A stretch of 64,000 nt of DNA from Fibrella aquatilis. Its GTDB lineage: Bacteria; Bacteroidota; Bacteroidia; Cytophagales; Spirosomataceae. Shown here in pieces: positions 53,742 to 64,000 of the stretch. The DNA lies in the NCBI RefSeq assembly GCF_017353255.1, contig NZ_JAFMYU010000005.1:248001-312000 (forward strand), written 5' to 3'. Numbering within the stretch: the first letter of the stretch is position 1; each line of letters begins with the position of its first letter. Below the pieces are notes generated by a model. That model did not search any database. It worked only from the letters and a program-made list of their open reading frames with translations, and was not told the DNA's origin. Both the position numbers and the translations under genes were made by a program.

Positions 53742-56700
53742 ATGAAACTGGCCGTAACGCTCCTACTTATACTCACTTGTTTTGGTTGCCGAAATGGCAA
53801 TACGTTGTTTGAAAAGACAGATCCAGCCCAAACGGGTGTGGCATTTACAAACCAACTTACCGAGACTGAGCAAGAGAATATATTATCGTTTGAATACTTC
53901 TATAACGGTGCAGGCGTAGCCGCGGGTGATCTTAATAACGATGGCAAAGTCGATTTATATTTTACTGGTAATCAAGTAGATAATAAACTATTCATTAATA
54001 AAACAGAAACTGGACAGCCGCTGAAATTTACCGATGCTACTGCTCAGGCAGGTGTGGCAGGGCGCAAGAGCGGTTGGAAAACGGGCGTGACCCTGGCTGA
54101 CGTCAACGCCGACGGCTGGCTGGATATTTACGTTTGCTATTCAGGCATGCGGCCCGACTCGCTACGGCGCAACCAGCTCTTTATCAACAACGGCGTTCGG
54201 GCTTCCGGAACCACGGCTGGCGTCACCCCCACCTTCACCGAACGGGCGCACGAATACGGCCTCGACGATTCGGGTTATTCGGTGCAGGCCAACTTCTTCG
54301 ACTATGACCGCGACGGTGATCTGGATTGCTTTCTGATTAACCACAACCTGAAAAACTACCAGCGCAAAGAAGCCGCCGTCATGCGTGCCGAACGCGACTA
54401 CAACGCGGGCGATAAGCTGTTTAGGAACATGAGCGTAGAGCAGAGGGCGAAGAGCGTAGGGCGCGGAGCAGGGAGCATAGAATTGACAGACCCTGTTTCT
54501 GGCCCTCCGCCCTCTGCTCCACGCTCCACGCTTTTCACCGACGTCTCTGAGGCTGAGGGCATCAAGGGCAACCCGCTGGGGTTTGGGCTGGGCGTATCGG
54601 TCAGCGACGTGAACGGCGACGGCTGGCCCGACGTGTACGTAACAAATGATTTTGTGGAAGATGATTATCTGTATATCAATCAGCGTGGCAGGGATGAAAT
54701 AACCCGTTCAGATTTGCTACCAAAAAAGGCGGGTCCCGCTTTCCGCGATGAACTGCGGGAGCGGATTAACCACACATCGTATTCAGCAATGGGCGTGGAC
54801 ATTGCCGACGTGAACAACGACGGGCTGACCGACATTTTCACGCTCGACATGTTGCCCGAAGACAACGCCCGGCAGAAACTGCTCATCTGGCCCGACAACT
54901 GGCAGGTGTATCAGGCGCAGCTGAAAAATGGTTTCTGGCACCAGAACATGCGGAATATGCTCCAGATAAATGAGCAGGGAGCAGAGGGCGGAGAGCATAG
55001 AGCAATAGCCGGTCGTTTCCGAGAGGTGGGGCAACTGGCGGGGGTATCGGCCACTGACTGGAGCTGGGGTGCCCTGCTGGCCGACTTTGACCTCGACGGG
55101 CGTAAAGACCTGTTTGTGAGCAACGGACTTGGGCGCGACCTGACCAACGCCGATTTTACGAAATACATCAGCTACGAAGAAGAAATGCGCACCGGCACGA
55201 GTATGCTAGAGCAGCTGAAGCAGATGCCTTCTACGCCCACCAAAAATTATATTTTCCAAAATGTGGGCGGCCCGAAACCGGATAGTGTGGCGTTTCAAAA
55301 CCGGCAATTAGCGTGGGGTTTCGACGAAAACACGCGCTCGAACGGTTGCGCTTATGCCGACCTCGATAACGACGGCGATTTGGACCTGATTACCAATAAC
55401 CTGAACGAACCCTCCCGAATTTACCGCAACACCCAACGCGAACAGGAACAGGGTCATTACCTAAAAATTAGGCTAAAAGGCCCCGTCGGCAACCCGTTTG
55501 GCATTGGCGCCACGGTGACGGTCACGCAGGCGGGCGAGACCCAGACGCAGGAATATTACCCCACCCGTGGCTACCTCTCCAGCAGCCACGACGCCCTGCT
55601 ATTTGGCCTGCCCGATGCCGAAAAAGGAGTACGCATTGAGGTACGCTGGCCCGATGGACGTGTTTTAACAGGTATGAAAGCCGGGCCAGATCAGGTGTTC
55701 ATAGCAGACTACGCACAGGCCAGTAAAGAGATTACAAGCTTAATAGCTACTATCCGTTCCTCCTTTTCTCCTATCCCCCTTTCCTCCCTTCCCTACACCC
55801 ACACCATCGCGCCCGTTAATGATTTCGAGCGGCAACAGATGCTGCCCATGCAGTATTCCTACACGGGTCCGCGCATGGCCGTGGGCGATGTGAACGGCGA
55901 CGGAACCCCCGACGTGTTTGTCTGTGGTACCCCTGAGAAACCGGGTGCATTGCTGGTGAGCGGAGAGCAGAGAGTAGAGCAAAGGGCAAGCGATGAAACG
56001 GCTACTTCTCCTTCCGCTCTTCGCGCTCCGCCCTTCGCTCTCCGCTCTTTACCCGATACGGCGCATCGCAAGAACACCGCCGCCGTGATCGCCGACTTCA
56101 ACGGCGACAAACGGCCCGACCTGTTTGTGGTGAACGGGGCCTACAACCTGCGCGATTTCGGCACCTTGCAGGACCAGCTTTGGCTAAACCAAAACGGGCA
56201 GCTGACCCCCGCGCCCCTGCCCGAAGACAAGCTCAACGGCTCGTGCGTAGTGGCCTTTGATGCCGACCGCGACGGGGACTTGGACCTGTTTGTGGGTGGC
56301 CACGTGCGACCTAACCGCTTCCCGCTCACCGAAGAAAGTCGGCTGCTCATCAACGACGGCAAAGCCCACTTCACCCCACAATCGCTGGGTCAACTCGGCC
56401 TTGTTACTGACGCCACCACCACCGACCTCGACCACGACGGCTGGCCCGACCTTATTATTGTTGGCGAATGGATGCCCGTCACGGTACTACACAACAGCAA
56501 AGGCCAACTACAGCCGAACAAACAAACAGATAAACAGCCAAACAGCTTGTGCGGTTGGTGGAACCGCATCGAAAAGGCCGACCTGGATGGTGATGGCGAT
56601 GAGGATCTAATTGTGGGTAACCTGGGCCAGAACACGCAGTTCCACGCCACCGAGGCTGAACCCGCCACGATGGTCTACGACGATTTCGACCAAAACGGCA

Positions 56701-57242
56701 CCGTCGATTGCTTTATGAATTACTTCATCCAGGGCAAATCGTATCCCGCCTATACTCGCGATGAGGTGGGTGATCAGGTCACGAGCCTCCGTCGTACATT
56801 CACCACCTACGCTGCCTACTCCACCGCCACCATCGATCAGTTTTTCGATCAGTCGGTGCTGCAACAGGCTCATAAGGAGAGGATTAGTGAGCTGAGGACA
56901 TTGGTGTTGGAAAATAAAAACGGCGAGTTGGTGCCCCACGCGTTGCCGCAGTCGGCGCAGGAGGCCCCCGTATGTAGCATTCTGGCGGAGGACTTCGACC
57001 ATGACGGGAAGCGTGATTTGCTCTTGCTGGGCAACAATTCTTACTTCCGCCTGCGCCTCGGTAAAGTAGATGCCAACCACGGCCTGCTGCTTCGCAACAA
57101 GGGTGCTTTCCAGTTCGAAACCGTGCCCCCCGCCCAGACCGGTCTCTTCATCACCGGCGATGTCCGCGATGCCAAACGTGTAGGTAACATGTTGCTCATC
57201 GGTCAGTGTAACGGTCCGCTGCGGACGTTTTCGGTGCGATGA
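53742..57242 (+). CDS. FG-GAP/VCBS and ASPIC-UnbV repeat lipoprotein (locus 2, first)
   Basis: About 1166 residues from MKLAVTLLLILTCFGC, a lipoprotein signal. Family opening LFEKTDPAQTGVAFTNQL is followed by YFYNGAGVAAGDLNNDGKVD and many further DxNxDGxxD loops. The ASPIC/UnbV block is FGIGATVTVTQAG with TRGYLSSSHDALLFGLP. Further calcium loops run to the C-terminus (DFDHDGKRDLLLLG). The open frame starts at 53619 inside the inverted repeat, but only 53742 gives a signal peptide. It carries three purine-rich in-frame insertions (near 54431, 54972 and 55958). Paralogue of the genes at 45018 and 57503. Confidence 0.9.
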   Translation: MKLAVTLLLILTCFGCRNGNTLFEKTDPAQTGVAFTNQLTETEQENILSFEYFYNGAGVAAGDLNNDGKVDLYFTGNQVDNKLFINKTETGQPLKFTDATAQAGVAGRKSGWKTGVTLADVNADGWLDIYVCYSGMRPDSLRRNQLFINNGVRASGTTAGVTPTFTERAHEYGLDDSGYSVQANFFDYDRDGDLDCFLINHNLKNYQRKEAAVMRAERDYNAGDKLFRNMSVEQRAKSVGRGAGSIELTDPVSGPPPSAPRSTLFTDVSEAEGIKGNPLGFGLGVSVSDVNGDGWPDVYVTNDFVEDDYLYINQRGRDEITRSDLLPKKAGPAFRDELRERINHTSYSAMGVDIADVNNDGLTDIFTLDMLPEDNARQKLLIWPDNWQVYQAQLKNGFWHQNMRNMLQINEQGAEGGEHRAIAGRFREVGQLAGVSATDWSWGALLADFDLDGRKDLFVSNGLGRDLTNADFTKYISYEEEMRTGTSMLEQLKQMPSTPTKNYIFQNVGGPKPDSVAFQNRQLAWGFDENTRSNGCAYADLDNDGDLDLITNNLNEPSRIYRNTQREQEQGHYLKIRLKGPVGNPFGIGATVTVTQAGETQTQEYYPTRGYLSSSHDALLFGLPDAEKGVRIEVRWPDGRVLTGMKAGPDQVFIADYAQASKEITSLIATIRSSFSPIPLSSLPYTHTIAPVNDFERQQMLPMQYSYTGPRMAVGDVNGDGTPDVFVCGTPEKPGALLVSGEQRVEQRASDETATSPSALRAPPFALRSLPDTAHRKNTAAVIADFNGDKRPDLFVVNGAYNLRDFGTLQDQLWLNQNGQLTPAPLPEDKLNGSCVVAFDADRDGDLDLFVGGHVRPNRFPLTEESRLLINDGKAHFTPQSLGQLGLVTDATTTDLDHDGWPDLIIVGEWMPVTVLHNSKGQLQPNKQTDKQPNSLCGWWNRIEKADLDGDGDEDLIVGNLGQNTQFHATEAEPATMVYDDFDQNGTVDCFMNYFIQGKSYPAYTRDEVGDQVTSLRRTFTTYAAYSTATIDQFFDQSVLQQAHKERISELRTLVLENKNGELVPHALPQSAQEAPVCSILAEDFDHDGKRDLLLLGNNSYFRLRLGKVDANHGLLLRNKGAFQFETVPPAQTGLFITGDVRDAKRVGNMLLIGQCNGPLRTFSVR
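54431..54530. repeat. In-frame palindromic insertion inside FG-GAP gene 2 (first site)
   Basis: GAGCGTAGAGCAGAGGGCG (from 54431) faces an imperfect reverse complement (CTCCGCCCTCTGCTCC, about 54505-54520) across a loop of roughly 55 nt. It encodes VEQRAKSVGRGAGSIE and PPPSAPRSTL. It is at the same protein position as the insertion in FG-GAP gene 1. A related word cluster is at 54972-55008. Confidence 0.65.
55958..56047. repeat. In-frame palindromic insertion inside FG-GAP gene 2 (second site)
   Basis: GAGCGGAGAGCAGAGAGTAG (55958 onward) faces CCGCCCTTCGCTCTCCGCTC (ending about 56047), an imperfect inverted repeat with purine-rich left and pyrimidine-rich right arm. It encodes a low-complexity linker (SGEQRVEQRASDET, SPSALRAPPFALRS) between propeller blades. 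Confidence 0.65.
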
Positions 57243-57280
57243 TGCGGGGATGGGCGTGGCGCGAGTGGCTACGCGCTGGA

Positions 57281-57463
57281 GGTTGCTGTCGTGCGTGGCT
57301 TCGCGCTACGTGCCCGGACGCGGGACCGCCCTCGACTGCGCTCGGGGTGACACCGACGTTGAATCATCTTAAGAAACTTGTTCAAATGTCCTGTCACCCC
57401 GAGCGCAGTCGAGGGCGGTCCCGCGTCCGGGCACGTAGCGCGAAGCCACGCGCGTCAGCAACC
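57281..57463. repeat. Dispersed palindromic element A (72-bp arms)
   Basis: Arm 57281-57352 pairs with 57392-57463; the inner 59 bp are perfect and only two mismatches occur outside them. The 39-nt loop (57353-57391) matches the 39-nt loop of element B (60941-60979) at about 25 positions. The inner arm includes CTCGACTGCGCTCGGGGTGA, also found in element C at 63900. It separates two FG-GAP genes on the same strand. Confidence 0.85.
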
Positions 57464-57502
57464 CATCTAGCAATTCCCCCGACCAACCAAAACTATAACT
57501 CA

Positions 57503-60886
<3,384 letters not shown>

Positions 60887-60893
60887 ATAGTTT

Positions 60894-61026
60894 GGCGGCG
60901 TATTGCTGACGCCTGGCCCTTCGACAGGCTCAGGGTGACAACGACCTTGAATCAGTTCGAGGACCTATATCAGGTTTCCTGTCACCCTGAGCCTGTCGAA
61001 GGGCTAGGCGTCAGCAATACGCCACC
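60894..61026. repeat. Dispersed palindromic element B (47-bp arms)
   Basis: Arm 60894-60940 pairs with 60980-61026 with two mismatches; loop 39 nt. The inner arm has CCTTCGACAGGCTCAGGGTG, a sequence that recurs widely in bacterial genomes. The loop is related to that of element A. It lies between the last FG-GAP gene and the TonB receptor, both on the plus strand. Confidence 0.85.
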
Positions 61027-61079
61027 AACACAAATCGCCTCCTCTCAACCGCAAAACCCACATTTTCTGTGTTGGGGCG

Positions 61080-61087
61080 TACTTTTG
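61080..61087 (+). promoter_or_regulatory. -7 promoter element of the TonB receptor gene
   Basis: TACTTTTG fits the Bacteroidota consensus TAnnTTTG exactly and ends 23 bp before the ATG at 61111, a good distance for a short leader. A clear -33 TTTG was not found. Confidence 0.45.
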
Positions 61088-61110
61088 CGCTTTCACCAAT
61101 ACAACCGTTT

Positions 61111-63840
61111 ATGAAATATATCCTTACGCTATGCTGCTTGCTAAGCGCTTTACTGCTTCAGGCACAGTCTATTGACTTGCGCGGCACCGTGGCCGATGCC
61201 AACACTAACCAACCCATACCGGGTGTGAACATCACCGTCAGAAACGGTACGGGCACGGCTACCGATGCCAATGGCCGCTTTGGCATTCGTGTGAATCCGG
61301 GTGCTGTGCTGACCTTTTCGAGTGTGGGTTTCCAGGCGCAGGAATACACCGTTACGGCTCGTCAGACGGAGATACGCATCATGCTACAACCCGGCAACAC
61401 CGACCTCGACGCCGTGGTGGTGGTTGGTTCGCGGAGCAACAGCCGCACCGTGCTCACCTCAGCCGTTCCTGTGGATGTGCTACCCGTGAAAACGTTGCAG
61501 CGCACGTTGCCGCAAAACGATCTGAATCAGCTACTTACCTACATCGCGCCGTCGTTTCAGTCCAACCGCCAAACCTCGTCTGACGGTACTGAACACATCG
61601 ACCCAGCATCGTTGCGCGGGTTGGGACCAGACCAGACGCTGGTGCTAATTAATGGCAAACGGCGGCACACTACTTCGTTGTTGAACAACCAGGGCACCTT
61701 CGGCAACGGCACCGTGGGCACCGACCTCAACGCCATTCCAACGGCGGCCATTGAGCGCATCGAAATCCTGCGCGACGGAGCGTCGGCACAGTATGGCTCG
61801 GATGCCATTGCGGGGGTAATCAACATCATTTTAAAGAAAAATACGGGCCAATTCGAGCAGCAACTCACGGGCGGCACCACGAAACAGGGCGATGGTCAAC
61901 TGCTGAAATACAACGCCAATTATGGCACCAACCTGGGCCGAAATGGCGGGTTCATTAACCTGTCGCTCGAAGCCTACGGCCGGGGCAGCACCAACCGCAC
62001 CCAGAATAACGACCTAATTATCTTCGACCAGAGCGCCAACGACTACTACTTTGCCTACCCCTTCGCGGGCGATAATGGGGCCGACGCGGCCAAATCGCGG
62101 GCGTTGGATGACCAGGTTTTGAAGCAAAAAGGCCTGAACCGCGACGATTTCAACTTCCACGTGGGCGATGCCGGCATCCGCAACGTTAATACGTTTCTGA
62201 ACCTGGGCCTACCCTTGAAAGGCGGAAAAGGCGAATTCTATGCTTTCGGTGGCTACAACTACCGGCGTGGTACCGGCTATGGCTTCCGCCGGTTGCCCAG
62301 CAGTGCGAGCCAAATGGTCTACTCTATTTTCCCCAATGGCTTCCAGCCCAACACCGGCTCTGACATTCAGGACCGGTCGTTGGCGGTGGGGTTTCGCTAT
62401 AAACTGGGCGAGTGGCAGATGGACCTCAGCAACACGCTGGGCAACAACCGCTTCGATTTCGATATCACCAATACCGTCAACGCCTCGTTGCAGGCCAAAT
62501 CGCCCACGTCGTTTCAGGCGGGGGGGCATGCCTTCACGCAGAACACCGTCAATCTCGATTTTGCCCGTTACCTGACGGGTGTAGCCAGCGGCCTCAACGT
62601 GGCGCTGGGGGCCGAGTTTCGGGCCGAGCAGTACCGGATTCGGGCGGGGCAGGAAGAAAGCTGGCGTAACTACGGCTTCGTGACAGACCCCGCCAGCGGC
62701 ACGGTGTCGAACCCAAGCGGCCTGGCGGGTGGGGCGCAGTCGTTTCCTGGTTTCACGCCCGCCAACGCCGGTACGTTTGGCCGTAGCAACGTGGCTATCT
62801 ATAGCGATAACGAACTGGAGATCACCAAAAAATGGCTGGTTGAAGCCGCTGGTCGGTTCGAGAATTACACCGATTTTGGCAGCACGTTCAACTACAAATT
62901 GGCCTCACGCCTGACCTTGACCGACGGCATCAACCTGCGCGGCGCGTTCAGTACGGGCTTCCGGGCACCAAGCCTGCATCAGCAGCATTTCAGTTACGTC
63001 AGCACTACATTGCTCACCAACGGCCTGCTGGGCAACAGCGGCATCTTTACCAACGATTCGCCCGTGGCCCAGGCGTTGGGCATCCCGAAACTGAAACAGG
63101 AAACCTCGCAAAACATCAGCCTGGGCCTAGCCCTGCGGCCCGTCAGCAACTTGAGCATTTCGGTAGATGCCTACCGGATTCGGGTCGAAAACCGGATTGT
63201 GCTTACAGGCCTGTTTGGCTTCACCCCCTTCGGCGAACCCGTGGCTGCTATCCAAAAATTGTTGCTGCCCTTCCAGGCCGACGGGGCCCGGTTCTTTGCC
63301 AACGCCATCAACACCACCACACAGGGTCTCGACGTGGTCGTAAACCACAGCACAAACCTCGGCTCGGGGCGGCTAACCACCACATTATCAGGCAATTTTA
63401 ACCGCACCAAAGCCGACGATCAGTTCAATTTACCGACGCGGCTGGCGGGACAGGAAGATGTTTTTTTCAGCCCCAATGAACGTGGCCTGATCGAGGTAGT
63501 GAATCCCCGGCAGAAGATCAACCTGCTGCTGAATTTCACCGGCACCAAATTCGGCGTAACCCTGGCCAACGTCTACTTTGGCGAGGCCACGCGCAACGGC
63601 TTTCCTTACGGCCCGGTGCAGACCTTCAGCGGAAAAGTGGTCACGGATTTGTCGCTGTCGTATACGTTGCGCCCGGCCCTCACGCTCACCGCCGGGGCTA
63701 ATAACCTGCTAAACGTATACCCCGATCAGCAGGCTTACGGCAACAGCTATTTCGGCGTATTCAAGTATGCCCCCGTGCAAATGGGCATGAACGGTGCCTT
63801 CTACTTTGTCCGGCTGGTGTCGTTGCTAGGCAAGTCGTAA
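61111..63840 (+). CDS. TonB-dependent receptor (non-SusC type)
   Basis: About 909 residues from MKYILTLCCLLSALLLQAQ, a signal peptide. CarboxypepD_reg-like domain (LRGTVADANTNQPIPGVNIT), plug (LRGLGPDQTLVLINGKRRH, RIEILRDGASAQYGSDAIAGVINI in outline) and a barrel with FSTGFRAPSLHQQHFS near 625. The plug and GKRRHTT motif are those of siderophore/vitamin-type receptors rather than SusC. It has its own -7-like promoter and closes the transport cluster. Ligand unknown. Confidence 0.9.
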   Translation: MKYILTLCCLLSALLLQAQSIDLRGTVADANTNQPIPGVNITVRNGTGTATDANGRFGIRVNPGAVLTFSSVGFQAQEYTVTARQTEIRIMLQPGNTDLDAVVVVGSRSNSRTVLTSAVPVDVLPVKTLQRTLPQNDLNQLLTYIAPSFQSNRQTSSDGTEHIDPASLRGLGPDQTLVLINGKRRHTTSLLNNQGTFGNGTVGTDLNAIPTAAIERIEILRDGASAQYGSDAIAGVINIILKKNTGQFEQQLTGGTTKQGDGQLLKYNANYGTNLGRNGGFINLSLEAYGRGSTNRTQNNDLIIFDQSANDYYFAYPFAGDNGADAAKSRALDDQVLKQKGLNRDDFNFHVGDAGIRNVNTFLNLGLPLKGGKGEFYAFGGYNYRRGTGYGFRRLPSSASQMVYSIFPNGFQPNTGSDIQDRSLAVGFRYKLGEWQMDLSNTLGNNRFDFDITNTVNASLQAKSPTSFQAGGHAFTQNTVNLDFARYLTGVASGLNVALGAEFRAEQYRIRAGQEESWRNYGFVTDPASGTVSNPSGLAGGAQSFPGFTPANAGTFGRSNVAIYSDNELEITKKWLVEAAGRFENYTDFGSTFNYKLASRLTLTDGINLRGAFSTGFRAPSLHQQHFSYVSTTLLTNGLLGNSGIFTNDSPVAQALGIPKLKQETSQNISLGLALRPVSNLSISVDAYRIRVENRIVLTGLFGFTPFGEPVAAIQKLLLPFQADGARFFANAINTTTQGLDVVVNHSTNLGSGRLTTTLSGNFNRTKADDQFNLPTRLAGQEDVFFSPNERGLIEVVNPRQKINLLLNFTGTKFGVTLANVYFGEATRNGFPYGPVQTFSGKVVTDLSLSYTLRPALTLTAGANNLLNVYPDQQAYGNSYFGVFKYAPVQMGMNGAFYFVRLVSLLGKS

Positions 63841-63879
63841 GTCTGGGAAGTCCTGTGTTGTGTTGCTTCGCTAGCTAGG

Positions 63880-64000
63880 CCCCGCAGCGGCGGACCGTCT
63901 CGACTGCGCTCGGGGTGACAGGCTACTAGAGTCAAGTTCACTGAGTTGAGTCAAGGTTGTTGTCACCCGAGCGCAGTCGAGACGGTCCGCCGCTGCGGGG
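63880..64000. repeat. Dispersed palindromic element C (40-bp arms), reaching the window edge
   Basis: Arm 63880-63920 pairs with 63961-64000 with a single-base indel; loop 40 nt. The inner arm shares CTCGACTGCGCTCGGGGTGA with element A. Read in reverse, the first 18 nt of the loop match element B at about 14 positions. The repeat may continue beyond the window. Confidence 0.8.

Noticed and set aside
57239-57502. Upstream start (ATG 57239) of the last FG-GAP gene
   Set aside because: The extension is encoded by palindromic element A and does not resemble protein; it also hides the signal peptide.

Overview
The window reads as chromosomal DNA of a Bacteroidota bacterium, most likely Cytophagales near Spirosomaceae. 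The reasons are two SusC/SusD pairs, FG-GAP/ASPIC lipoproteins, AraC-tailed hybrid kinases, weak Shine-Dalgarno sites and TAnnTTTG-like -7 promoter elements. No phage, CRISPR array, rRNA or confident tRNA was seen. Genus is inference only.

Layout. 1-641: partial lipoprotein. 868-5709: a sensorless REC-kinase-REC-AraC protein followed 6 bp later by a membrane-anchored caspase-like/STAND NTPase, a candidate regulated cell-death or conflict module. 5845-9869: an apparent operon of an FAD oxidoreductase of the hydroxysqualene dehydroxylase/phytoene desaturase type, a 7-TM protein resembling the Pyr4/PaxB membrane terpene cyclases (both catalytic-type acids present), and a membrane histidine kinase. 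This is the most unexpected set in the window. 9909-16399 (minus strand): an accessory island with a frameshifted PD-(D/E)XK-like gene, a beheaded DUF433 gene, an AT-rich orphan, HicB/HicA, a SWIM-SNF2 helicase plus a 25-codon remnant of a second copy of its tail, and a PIN toxin-antitoxin pair. 16544-20003: Band-7 protein with a strongly structured upstream region, 2-hydroxyacid dehydrogenase, Rid protein and a membrane protein. 20137-39292: mostly metabolic and envelope genes (TrpD2-like, LysM pseudo-transglycosylase, sugar kinase-like and nucleoside hydrolase, MsbA-like ABC exporter, SDR, MlaE/MlaF, vanadium haloperoxidase, quinone reductase, M1 peptidase, giant FAD/Fe-S dehydrogenase).

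39750-63840: two SusC/SusD loci, each followed by large FG-GAP/ASPIC lipoproteins (one in the first, two in the second), then a classical TonB receptor. No glycoside hydrolase, lyase or sulfatase accompanies them. The two SusC genes share a 14-bp promoter-like motif at a similar distance upstream, suggesting common control.

A second layer runs through the window: long, nearly perfect inverted repeats (16-72 bp arms) at gene ends, several covering the stop codons of both convergent genes. Three of them (57.3, 60.9 and 63.9 kb) share related arms and loops and look like one dispersed palindromic family. Simpler purine-rich palindromes are inserted in frame inside FG-GAP genes and the FAD/Fe-S dehydrogenase, reminiscent of Rickettsia palindromic elements.
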